Assembly: GCA_025617745.1 (NCBI GenBank)
Contig: CM046853.1
Span: forward strand, 9,502,974-9,566,973
From: Heliocidaris erythrogramma
Taxonomy: Eukaryota > Echinodermata > Echinoidea > Camarodonta > Echinometridae
Direction of reading: 5' to 3'
DNA length: 64,000 bases
Made by a program: the position numbers and the translations under genes. Every line of letters begins with the position of its first letter. Position 1 is the stretch's first letter. This document shows positions 1 through 11,003 of the stretch, piece after piece. The notes beneath the pieces are model-generated. The model was not told where the DNA came from. It worked only from the letters and a program-made list of their open reading frames with translations, and did not search any database.

Positions 1-737
1 TCTATCAAATTTATATTTGGAGAAGTCCTGTCTGTGAATGTCATACTTTATATGAAAAGGTTGCTTTTCGAACTGGTGATTAATCATTACTCACTCATTT
101 TAAGGGGGGGAAAATAGAGATAAATTGAGCTTGATTCATTGGAGCATGGCGTGAAGTCCAAGACATCGTTTCTCATTTCATGCCTAAATGAGCCCAGCTC
201 AGCGAGGCAAACCATGAAGCTTTCAGAGTAGAGTAGACATGGTTGAGTGGTGTTTACCAGTAAGGGGAGTAGTGGGACAAGGCAAAAGTCCTCTTCACAT
301 CCATGGTTTCATCCATACATCGTTAAATAATATACATGAGCTAATTAGGTATATAGAAACTAATTCATTTTAATAGTTGTCATAAAAATGAAGATAAATA
401 TCTAATATATCCTCATTGTATTTTGCCCCATCCACAGAACAGAAAGACCACAACAAATACACTAAACGTAGCTCACACATGTATGATGTGCTTCCAGTGT
501 AAACAAGCATGAACAATTATGTGTAACATACTTGTAGATATGTGTATGGATGAGCATTTGATGGATTATGCTATAACACAAAATAATTTCATGTATTTTT
601 TCATCATTTATTAATCCACATGTATAAGTCTAGAAACTTGATGTATCTGAATTGAAAGAAAATTATGCACCAATAACCAAATAATAAAATAAATATTTAT
701 CTTTCCTGAGTACTCATATTTCTCCTTATCAAATTGA
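1..737. other. gene-free AT-rich flank
   Basis: No convincing coding exon, RNA gene or bounded repeat is visible here on either strand. Open frames are short and stops are frequent in all of them. Confidence 0.5.
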
Positions 738-1524
738 TACCGCGTTTACACATTGATCTGACTTTCGGGTTCGACACGAGAGTCATATCAAACCCGCCTC
801 AAGCTCCCACGGGAGGCAAACTGTGATCGCATTTATACATGTATTGAATTGGCGGGTTCGACCCGGCTTGCGGATCACAGACGGGAGTAGGATAACGTCA
901 CAAACGTGGTTGATGGGCGAGCCTTCACAAACTGTTTTACTTTTCTTTTGTTTTCTCTCTTCTATTTTGCCTATTTATTTCTTTATTTTCTCTTAATTCT
1001 TAATAAATTTCTTTGTTTTTCCTTCTTTCATCTTCTCTCTTCTATTTTGCCTGTGTTTCCTTTTAATTTTCAATGAATTTCTTTGTTTATCCTTCTTTCA
1101 ATCTTCTCTCTTCTATTTTTGTTTACGTATTTCTTTGTTTCCTCTTAATTCATAATGAATTTCTTTGTTTTTATTTTGTTCGTTTTCTCTCTTCTATTTT
1201 GCTCATGTATTTCTTTGTTTCCTCCTAATTCTTAGTGAATTTCATTGTTTTTCATTCTCTCATCTCCCTTTCTTTAATTCTGTTCTTCTTCTTTTGTTTT
1301 TCCGTCATGAATTGCCGTGTTCGACACGGCTTTCTGTTTATACATCAAAAAAATTACCGGGTCTGATACGACTCTCGGATCGAAACCTACTATTCTGGCG
1401 GAGCTAAAAAGGCGTGTTTGACCCGAGTCTCTGATCACACTGATCGCATTTATACATCATAAAATTGCCGTTTGACATGACTCTCTGTCGAACCTGAGAG
1501 TCCGCTCAATGTGTAAACGTGGTA
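738..1524. mobile_element. non-autonomous inverted-repeat DNA element with T-rich core
   Basis: The ends are inverted: TACCGCGTTTACACATTGA at the left against TACCACGTTTACACATTGA (reverse complement of the right end). A TGA triplet flanks both sides and may be a 3-bp target duplication. Subterminal copies of a word like GCATTTATACAT followed by GGGTTCGAC recur at about 826-870, 1300-1370 and 1441-1495. The middle (940-1300) is a T-rich array of units like TTTCTTTGTTTTCCTTCTT. No transposase frame is present, so it would depend on an enzyme made elsewhere. The superfamily is not determined. Confidence 0.7.
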
Positions 1525-2251
1525 TGATTTACAAGACCAAATAATCGTAAACATTTGAATTCCTGGTAGCACAACATACTCCCACACTGAATAAGTGAGC
1601 TGTGGTTGGGATAGATGTATAGAAAGAGAAAAAACATGAGGATGCAAGCACTAACCATTCAAGATATCATGATCAGTATATGGGGGGGGGGGGTATTTTA
1701 TTAGGAGTCTTCATTGACATTGTCATAAATATTTTGTTTTAAAATACAAAGCATTAGAACATTAACAATCACGTGAAATTTTTTAAATTGGGGGTCAAAT
1801 TGTAATCATATTGGAAACTGTAAGGCCATTCTGGATAAAGGGGGAACAGTCAAGTGGAAAAAAAGTTAAGCAAGAAAACTTTGTGTAACCCAACAACGTA
1901 TTATAGCAGAATTAATCAATGCATCACTCAAAGTTGAAATAAGATATATCAAGAGAAAGAGCAATTAACCCCCCCAAAAAAAAGAAAAATAAATAAAAAA
2001 AAAAAAATTAATTGGATTCTGTGGAGGAAATGAAAGGGTATGAAAAGAAGTTTTCCATGAGGTGTAGAGTGAGGGTAAGGTTTGGAGGTAGTAAACCCCA
2101 TCTCAAGTGTTTTTCATCTTTCTCAATTGAAGAACAAATATTTTCATTCAGTACAAAGTTCAGTCTGTGGGGTGGGTTGATGTTTATTGAACATACACCA
2201 CACATGCATTATGTACACTGTAGGCAAGCCATGAGACAATGTAACATTTAG

Positions 2252-3312
2252 AGCGCGTTTATGCTCACCTTTTTCAGGCCAGAATGAGGCTTTTGTTACA
2301 CGTTTAGTTCAAAAGACGGTTGGGTCCTTTCTCAATTTTGTATAATCACTGATCGTGAAGGCCGATCGTAAACGCACAAAAAATGTGCATTTACGATCAG
2401 CGTTTCTCTAGAAAGACGGTTTCTGGGGAAGCATAAACGCACGATCATTTGTAAACACGTTTATATGACGTCATATAAACTATCTTCTTCTCTTTCCATC
2501 TTTACATGTAGTTATGTTATTCTTTGTTTTATTGTTCTATCATTTCCTCTTTCAGTCTTTCTTATGTTATTCTTTGTTTTTCCTTCTATCTTCCTTATGT
2601 TACTCTTTGTTTTTATCCTCTTTTCTATCTTTCCTTATGTTATTCCTTGTTTTTATCCTTATCATTTCGTCTTTCTATTTTGATGTTATTCTTTGTTTTT
2701 ATCCTCTTTTCTATCTTTCCTTATGTTATTCTTTGTTTTTTATCCTTTCATTTCCTCTATCTTCCTAATGCTACTCTTTGTTTTTATCCTATCTTCTTTT
2801 CTATCTTTCCTTATGTTATTCTTTGTTTTTATCCTTATCATTTCGTCTTTCTATCTTTGTTATTCTTTGTTTTATCCTATCATTTCCTCTCTATTTTTCT
2901 CATATTATTCTGTTTTTATCCTTCTTCCATTTCTTCTTCTATCTTCCTAATGTTATTCTTTGTTTATTCCTTCTATCTTCCTCTCTTTCCTCATGTTCTT
3001 CTTTGATTTTATCCTATCATTTCCTCTTCCTGTCTTCATTTTGTTATTCTTTGTTTTTCCTTCTATCTTCTCCTCTTTCTATCTTTCTTATTTTATTCTT
3101 CTTTTTTTCCCTATCATTTCCTCTTTCCAGCTTTCCTTATTACATACATACAGTAACTCAAATACAGCTACAGAGCCTGAATTCGCCTGGAGAAAAGAAG
3201 CATAAACAGTACCCCGTAAAACTGCATAATAGATGAGCGTTTTAGATGAGCGTTTTAGATGAGCGTTTCAAAATACTCATTCTGCCTTCACAAAGTAAGC
3301 ATAAACGCACCC
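2252..3312. mobile_element. non-autonomous inverted-repeat DNA element with T-rich tandem core
   Basis: The left end reads GCGCGTTTATGCTCACCTT and the reverse complement of the right end reads GTGCGTTTATGCTTACTTT. TTAG occurs directly on both sides (2248-2251 and 3313-3316), a candidate 4-bp target duplication. A hairpin around CGATCGTAAACGCAC lies at 2360-2402. The core (2465-3130) is a degenerate tandem array of units like TTATGTTATTCTTTGTTTTT. The several long overlapping frames in it are low-complexity translations of that array, not genes. Confidence 0.7.
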
Positions 3313-5377
3313 TTAGCCATGTAGATTGGTTTTGTGTAGAATTACAGAAAGGTACATGTTCTTCACATCAAATCTGAAGAGCTGGACTTTTTATATTGCC
3401 ATAAACTTTAAGGACACGTACAGTATCTTCTCACTGTTTTTACTGAGCAAATACTATGAACAGGAAACTAGTACGCCATTACAAGAACACAGCTTTTATT
3501 AGAGTTCTTGCAATCGAGAGAACCGAAAAGAATACATAGATATATGAATACTGTATGGAACAAAGACAACGAGGTTACAATGAATAGGCACTACACAGAC
3601 ATTATTTCCGGAAGCTATTTTCCCCTATCCACATTGAGCAGATGGTGTATGCTCAGTGCTACACATGAGCAGTCATGACTGAAAATGTAGTTTGATGTCG
3701 ATGTTCAAATATCTGTATTAAAGGGCAGTTGGACTAAACAAAGGTGTACATGCTCCAACATACACTTGAAGTACAAAAACATGTCACCTGAACAAAATAT
3801 TAAAAAACCTACAGAAACCTGAAGAGACTCAGCAGACCTGCTCACTAAAGAACATCATTCTTTCAAAGTACAAAACGAACCAAATGAAGCTCTGGCTGGC
3901 ATAAGAATAGTCCATCCGAAAAGTCCATCCGAAAAGAGCAGGCTGTTTGATTCCCTTTAAATTGTCCACTAGATGTATATTTTTCACAAAACTTCCAAGC
4001 TAATTAGATGATGTTCACAAACTGTCAAACATATTCTTATTGTTGGAAATTGCCATCTCATGTCATGTATTTCTAATCTATGGGCAGCACAACAATAACA
4101 TTGCTACAAACAATTTCTCTCCCTGCTTATTTGACCTTTTTATCAATGTGTTCTAATTAGGAGCTGATTACGAACCTATTTTTATTCTTTGCTTTGGGGG
4201 GAGGGGGTCATCAGTGCACATGTCCATACACAAGCAAATGAAACATTATTAAATATTGTTTTCCCATACAACCATCTCCTAGAGAAAATAGAATAGTCTG
4301 TGTTTAACAGACAGAAAACAAGATTAAAAAGTGAATCTTGACCTTGCATCTTGTGACACAACCTAGCATCAGGATATATTTACGTGATTTATTATTCAAT
4401 CTTTAAAAAGGCACAAATTTTTTTATCAACTATCACATTAATCATCAATCTTCATCAGTTGAGGAATAGTGACATTTATGCCAACTACCTTGCCGTAATT
4501 CAAAATTCAAAATTCTTGTATGGCACAGGCAGGAAGTGACAGTAAGAACATTCTATGCGTACATGTAAGGTGCCACATTTTCCACATTAAATTTCATTAT
4601 GTGCTTTATAGTTCCAATGAGATGCCATTAATAGTGAGTGCTTTGTACTTGTATTTGTATTTATTCTTTTTCTTAATGTACTTGATATTTACTCCCCTTC
4701 TCCCTAGCTTATATTCTCTCCTCCTCCCTTTCTTTCTCTCCCCTCTCCTTCTTCCATTCTTCTTGTGCTACAACTCTACCATTTGGTAGTAATTAATGTA
4801 TTGTATTGTCACATGTTATAGCCATTTATTTACTGTAATTGATTACTTTTATTTATATTTACTATGTGGTATTCATTTGTACATGTATACAATTTTTTAA
4901 TTTGTACACAAGACAATTATCGGTCTTTGGACAGTTTGTCCTTGTTTTTGATAGTTTTTAGCTCAATAAAATCCGATAAATTACAGTATATCGTCATACA
5001 TACTAATGTTATGTATATTCACATATAACAGAAAAAAAAATCTGCTTTTTATTACAAGTAACTGTTATAAACAGTACATACATTAACTACATACAAATGT
5101 ACTCCTTCTCCTCCTTTGTAGCACACGCAACCTTCTGGTGTACTATTGTACAGCTCTCACACATACACTTAGGAAACTGTTGTATTAAGTACTAGATAGA
5201 AATGTAATCTATTATATGCAAGGTTATTTATAGATAACCTCACACCCCATATGTCTGTACTGCCGCGATCGTCTGGATATTTTATCATCCTTCTTCTGTT
5301 GAAGTACAGGACAACTTGGCAGTGTATTTTTGTCCTACAATATATTACAATGTAATAAAGTATTTTCCCCCTTCAAC
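3313..5377. other. gene-free stretch, possible minus-strand 3' UTR
   Basis: No coding exon was recognised. On the minus strand an AATAAA signal lies at 3500-3495 and a weak candidate terminal exon lies at 5436-5378, so this could be the 3' untranslated region of an unidentified minus-strand gene. It is equally compatible with plain intergenic DNA. Confidence 0.25.
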
Positions 5378-5436
5378 TTAGAGCCCTTCGCCATCAAAAT
5401 GGACACAGTTCCACAAAGGAATGGTTCCGTGAGTGA
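5378..5436 (-). other. weak candidate terminal coding exon
   Basis: On the minus strand a good pyrimidine-rich acceptor (TTCACCTCCACCCTACAG) is followed by a short frame reading about THGTIPLWNCVHFDGEGL and a TAA stop. No upstream exon was found and the peptide is not recognised, so this may be chance. Confidence 0.15.
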
Positions 5437-5990
5437 CTGTAGGGTGGAGGTGAAGAATAAATAGTTTTCTCACTCGCACTACTACCAATACCACAAGTTG
5501 TTTTATGATAGTGTTTTAACTTTTATCAGGGCCTAAACATATTCATATATCATCCACATATAGGATTGCCTTGTATTTAATTACATGCATGTGAAATTAA
5601 TCTAATCCGATTAATCCGCTGTTAATCTAGTATTTCCCTAAATGGAATGTCAACGTTAACACAAGTGAACATACAAATTGAACTGGAATATGATGAAATT
5701 ATAAAAACACGAACATACGTTCCAAAACTAGTCTTAGTTTTCTGTTTTATTTTGTAATAACAATTTTGAAAAATCTGCTTCTAACAATATGATAAATTTT
5801 AACATTGTAAAAACTTAGAAAACATCAATACATAAGCAAGATGAAAATGGAAAACTCAAGTAAATGTTAAGACAAATCAGAATTCCTGACGAAGTAAACA
5901 ATTATCAAATAATATCAGGATTATCAGCAGAAATCGCTTAAAAAAAAAAAAAAAAAAATGTAGACTAGGGCCTACTCAGTCTTAGCCCGA

Positions 5991-6020
5991 CCAGACGCCG
6001 TGCAAAGCACGGCGTCCGTC
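5991..6020. repeat. GC-rich perfect hairpin
   Basis: GACGCCGTGC and GCACGGCGTC form a 10-bp perfect stem around an AAA loop, next to an A18 run. It stands out in AT-rich surroundings and resembles a hairpin at a transposon end. Confidence 0.5.
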
Positions 6021-7257
6021 TGACAAGGACACATAGACTTTCATTGCGACACCCCTCAATGTTGCTAAAAACAATGTACAAAATTAATTTTAAATGTATG
6101 TTAAACTTCCAATTTCACGTTATACTCACATGAAATCAATTGCTTGGATGGATTTGTTGAAGTTCAATCCCCAGCAAGCCATCAGGAAATGTCCACAGGG
6201 TACAAAATTTCAACTTTTGACTGCCAAAACCTGTCCATTGCGGTACCGCTTCGCGACAGCACTGTGTATAGTTACACATGGGTGTGACCTTTCAAAAAGT
6301 GCAGCACGAGCAAACCATGAATAGTGGTCATATTGACCACTACGATATATGCATGCAAAAATAGTTGGTGTTTTCTGTCACACGTAGTAAAGGTATGGGG
6401 GGAAAATAAGATAAAATATTTTGAATACTTGCTTTCAAATTCAGCCCTTAAAAATCTCACTCCTACCACAAATGGCTGTTAGGAAGAACTTTTGATCTTT
6501 CCAGCAAAATCCAATTTCAAAATCATGTCCAAAACCGAAGAAATCCCTGCCGATTTTGTTTCGTGATCACATGTTTACATACCGCCGATGTCTTACACTA
6601 AAATCGGCCAATAAAATTTTTGTCCACGAAGAAACTCGGGATCGCAAGTGCACGTCAATCTCTACGATCGCGCACACAGAAAATCAGGACTTTTCCGTCT
6701 ACGCGATAGGGACCAAATTTTTAACGACAATATTCTTTTGGGGAGATGTCAGCGCCCGTGGTGACCAGGAAATGTATACAATGACTCCGATAGCTTGTTT
6801 CGCGAGAATCGACAGTAAATTACGGATTTCATTTTTGGAATTATCTTTTCCAACATCGGTGAGTTGAATTTATTGTATTTCTTGGATATGTTGGGGTCGG
6901 TTTTTGTAAATTAAATGCCGATTTTGAGTGAATGTTGGTGACTTTTGACTTTGTGCAGTGGTGTTTGAAAAAGTTGAGGTGTACGACTGCCTAGATTCTA
7001 CACACGAAGTATAGTCATGTAGCTATGAGTGAGCGCGAGTACATGCTGCCATTTGACTGTGGGCAGATGACACAATAAATCATCGTTTTTGGTAAGTTGG
7101 TTAACTAAATTTAACTCAATGAATGCAATCAATCAATAGCTGAAGTTTATTTAGTTTAATTTTTAGATGAATAATATATGTAATTTCAGTGAAAAGCATG
7201 TAGTCGCACTTTTGTAGTCGCGGTTCGCAACACTAGAGAATGGCAGCTCGTACTTAA

Positions 7258-7313
7258 ATATCACAAGTACACAACGCTGTCGCTTTTGCGACAGCGTTGT
7301 GTACTTGTGATAT
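7258..7313. repeat. perfect 26-bp-arm hairpin
   Basis: Both arms match completely (left arm begins ATATCACAAGTACACAACGC) around a TTTT loop. It lies in the spacer of the long inverted repeat. Confidence 0.9.
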
Positions 7314-7930
7314 TAAGTTTTAACTCAGTCTCAGCGAGCAGCAGGCACGTGATGACAAATTCATTAAAAATTGCACCCCAACATAGACCAGCAAAAGCAA
7401 AAGCATAGGTGCACCGGTTTCTAAGCAATGATGAACTAACTACCGGTAATAATGTTTTGACTGACTTCACTTTATATTTATAAGACACCTGACTACTACT
7501 ACTACTAGACAGTCAATCATACTTCATAGACATAGTCATATTTTGGGCACTTATACATGTACAAGCTTATCTGAAGATAACCTTGTACTCCAGACCACAT
7601 CAGCAAGCAATGGTCATATTGACCATTAGGATCATATACATGTGTGTATACTGGGTATTGGGGATACAGATGTAATTTTGTTTGAAATGGAGGTTTTTGT
7701 GGGCAAACTGATACTTAAGTATCATTCTTTAGATTTTAAGTTATCAGTTCGTTAAGATACAAAATGTAGAAAGTTATAAAAACTTACATTTACAGCCCTC
7801 TTTTTGGTACTTGTTACCCACACCTCCATACGGATGACGACTGCTCTCAATATGTTGCGCACTGGTGAGGCCGCTCTACATGGTTACGCACCGTAGATAC
7901 GTACGCAGAATGTTACGCACACAAGCTATT

Positions 7931-8072
7931 CTACGAAGGCCTGGAAGGGCCAAACTGACGACGTAAAAAAATTAAAAATATTACGTACGTACGTACGTAA
8001 TAATTACTACGTACGTACGTAATATTTTTAATTTTTTTACGTCGTCAGTTTGGCCCTTCCAGGTCTTCGTAG
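7931..8072. repeat. 142-bp near-perfect palindrome with ACGT-repeat core
   Basis: Arms of about 65 bp (left begins CTACGAAGGCCTGGAAGGGC) match with one mismatch around a ~12-bp centre, and the inner part is runs of TACG. It could extrude as a cruciform or be a palindromic MITE inside the larger inverted repeat. Confidence 0.9.
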
Positions 8073-8890
8073 GAGATCGACGAACCGATCGCGCTGGTAC
8101 TACTACGAGCGCTGAGGGCTCCCTTCATCATAATCGTGAAAAATACAAACTGGATGCTGACGGGACAGTCTCGATAGCAGTTATCGACAAAAAGGACCCA
8201 AAATTTCAGGAAACCCTCTTCAAAGGTCACAAAACAACCTGGTAAGTTTTAATCATCTATTATTCAACATAAGTATTTGAATTGAAGTAAACTGCAATAT
8301 ATGAGTTTCAATTAAATATAGCCAAAAATGCACAGTGATGCAGTTTAGGTATGGGATGTGTGTTGGCTGCGTTACTACACAGTCGGCAATGGCGTGTACC
8401 ACTCATAGCTACATTCCTATACTTCGTGTGTATAATGTAGGCAGTCATACACCTCATCTTTTTAAAACACCACTGCACAAAAGTCACCAATATTCACTCA
8501 AAATCGGCATTTAATTTTCAAAAACCGACCCCAAAATATCCAAGAAATACAATAAATTCAACTCACCAATGTTGGAAAAGATATTTACAAAAATGAAATC
8601 CGCAATTTACTGTTGATTCTCGCGAAACGAGCTATCGGAGTCATTGTGTACATTTCCTGGTCGCCGCGGGCGCTGACATCTCCCCAAAAGAGTTTTGTCC
8701 TCAAAAATTCGGTCCCTATGGCGTACACGGAAAAGTTCCGATTTTCTGTGTGCGCGATCGTAAAGATCGATGTGCGCTTGCGATCCCGAGTTTCTTCGTG
8801 GACAAAAATTATATTGGCCGATTTTAGTCTAAGACATCGGCAGTTTGTAAACAACACGCGATCGCGAAACAAATCGGCGGGGATTTCTCC

Positions 8891-9290
8891 GGTTTTGGAC
8901 AAGATTTTGACTTTGGATTTTGCTGTAAATATCAAAAGTTCTTCCTAACGGCCATTTGAGGTAGGAGTGAGATTTTTAAGGGCTGAATTTGAAAGCAAGT
9001 ATTTAAAATATTTATCTTATTTTCCCCCCCATACCTTTAGTACATGCGACAGAAAATACCAACTATTTTACAGAAATGTACCCGGGAGTGGTTTTGGACA
9101 AGATTTTGACTTTGGATTTTGCTGTAAATATCAAAAGTTCTTCCTAACGGCCATTTGAGGTAGGAGTGAGATTTTTAAGGGCTGAATTTGAAAGCAAGTA
9201 TTTAAAATATTTATCTTATTTCCCCCCCCCCCCATACCTTTAGTACATGCGACAGAAAATACCAACTATTTTACAGTAATGTACCCGTGA
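8891..9290 (+). repeat. two-copy direct duplication, ~199-bp period
   Basis: The segment starting GGTTTTGGACAAGATTTTGA at 8891 recurs at 9090, nearly identical apart from the length of a C tract and a few bases. It duplicates the outer edge of the right arm of the long inverted repeat. Confidence 0.85.
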
Positions 9291-9374
9291 GTGGCGTGTA
9301 CCTATGAGTGTATGGGATGTGTGTTGGCTGCGTTACTACACAGTCGGCAATGGCATGTACCTATGAGTGCTCCA

Positions 9375-9612
9375 GACTAGCTTTTACGGGTGAATAGGCT
9401 TCAATAGCTTTTGTGTGTATCAGCAGGCCCTTTTCCAGGCTAGATCATTCATACAGGCATGACAAGAGAGGAAAATAATTATTTAAAATTTCACTTTCAT
9501 TTTCAAGTCTGAATCCCTACATGTTGATGAGTCCCTGAATCAGGTAATCTAGCAAATTTAAGAAAATTAAATCTTGTTTAGAGCAATTTTGTTGTCTGCT
9601 TTTGACTGCTCC
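9375..9612 (+). repeat. dispersed repeat, copy 1
   Basis: This segment (GAATAGGCTTCAATAGCTTT at its start, TTTTGACTGCTCC at its end) recurs in the same orientation at about 60835-61066 with scattered differences. It is non-coding and its family is not recognised. Confidence 0.75.
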
Positions 9613-10868
9613 AACAGTGAATGTTGGACACAGTCCCACATAGGCAAGGGCCTATGAGTGTATTTTGGGTGAACGACAAAAATGCAACCAACAACACTTT
9701 CTTCAGTTTCACATAAATCTACATGTGTGGGACTGGGCCTAGATGCTTGTACAAAATCAAAGACAACGTGGTGCGATACGACATGTTCGGATGGAAATCA
9801 AAGGATCAAAAATACTGGTTTACCTGAAATAAAAACATTTTATCGTTAGTATAAGTCAACACACATCTGTATGCGTTTAAGATACCTATAGAATGTAAAA
9901 TGCATCAAAAACTTACGCTCCTGCATACAATTACAGGTGACGCCAACGGTTTATACCCAGCAAACAAAAGCGTGCATGCATGCATGCTACGTGCTATGCG
10001 CTAAGGGCATGCCATGCGCCATGTATACGGTACGATCATAGAGTTACATATTGCGTACGTCGTCTGCTACATGTATATTGAGCGGTGTGGAATCGTTTCG
10101 TAGGTGTCTACCGGTCGTGGAGTCTTCATTTAAAAAAAAAAAGGTTTGTGTGATTATAGGGATTATATCTAGTTTACAATAGTAAAAGAACATAAATGAA
10201 CCTATAATTGCAATGGGAGAAATTCGAGGGGAAATGTAAATCATTAAACTCTAGGAATCTCTTGAAAAAAAATGTATAGGAAGAAGCTTAGGACTTTTTC
10301 AGTAGCAATGCGTGTAGACCAGGCAGCCTTACCGGGTATATAAAAATAACTTTGTTGCATGTGTGATGGTAAATTGTGCCAATCAAACTAACGTGAGCAC
10401 AAAGTGAAGGGATAACGGGAGATTAGCAAACAAATCAGATTAAACCTTTCCTTTAGCTTCATAGATTATTTGTGTACCTAAGTGGAGGTTCCCTCTGCTA
10501 TAAGAAACCGTGATAAAGTGATAACTCTGACTATAAAATAAAACAATCTTTGGTTACTGTGTGGAATGAACCATAGAATATGTGCAAATTTAATGTATTT
10601 ATTTCTATTGCATTTTTCTTTTCTTTTCTTTTCTTTTTATTTGTATGATGTTCAAAACACAGCCGGTTCAGCAACTTACAGTCGCTGTGTATTACTGTAA
10701 TGTTTAAAACAAAAGATGGCGCTAAACCAGATCTCTGATGCAAGTAATAATTACCGTTATACATAACGGCAAAGAGCAGTCACTGAATAACAGTGTAATG
10801 TTTTAAACAAGAGATGGCGCTATCTGACAAAACCGCGCTTTAGCAATGAACAAAGTCGGTAATCTCCT

Positions 10869-11003
10869 GGGGAGCGTTTCATGAAGCGTTTTGTCGGTGA
10901 TTTTTACCGACAAATTTGCTCTCAGCCAATCAGATGCAAGGATTTCAGTAGCTTATAGTTGTCGGTAAAAATCGCTGACAAAATGCTTGATGAAACGCTC
11001 CCC
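10869..11003. mobile_element. 135-bp MITE
   Basis: The termini are inverted (GGGGAGCGTTTCATGAAGCG against GGGGAGCGTTTCATCAAGCA), followed by a further inverted block around TTTGTCGGTGATTTTTACCG. There is no coding capacity. Confidence 0.8.

Larger units (their letters stand above)
6353..9073. mobile_element. 2.7-kb long inverted repeat (foldback-like element)
   Basis: The left arm (about 6353-7033) returns in reverse complement at about 8400-9073, diverged but alignable end to end. The spacer (7034-8399) carries two strong palindromes. Each arm holds an inward-directed open frame of about 100 codons (6556-6867 plus, 8935-8585 minus) whose products align with many substitutions and small length differences. 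I recognise no domain. The right arm is followed by a ~199-bp direct duplication (8891 and 9090 starts). This is best read as a non-autonomous DNA element with long inverted termini. Confidence 0.65.

Noticed and set aside
2465-3236. Several overlapping 70-160-codon hydrophobic frames
   Set aside because: They come from a T-rich tandem core of an inverted-repeat element; overlapping frames in all phases show low complexity, not membrane proteins.
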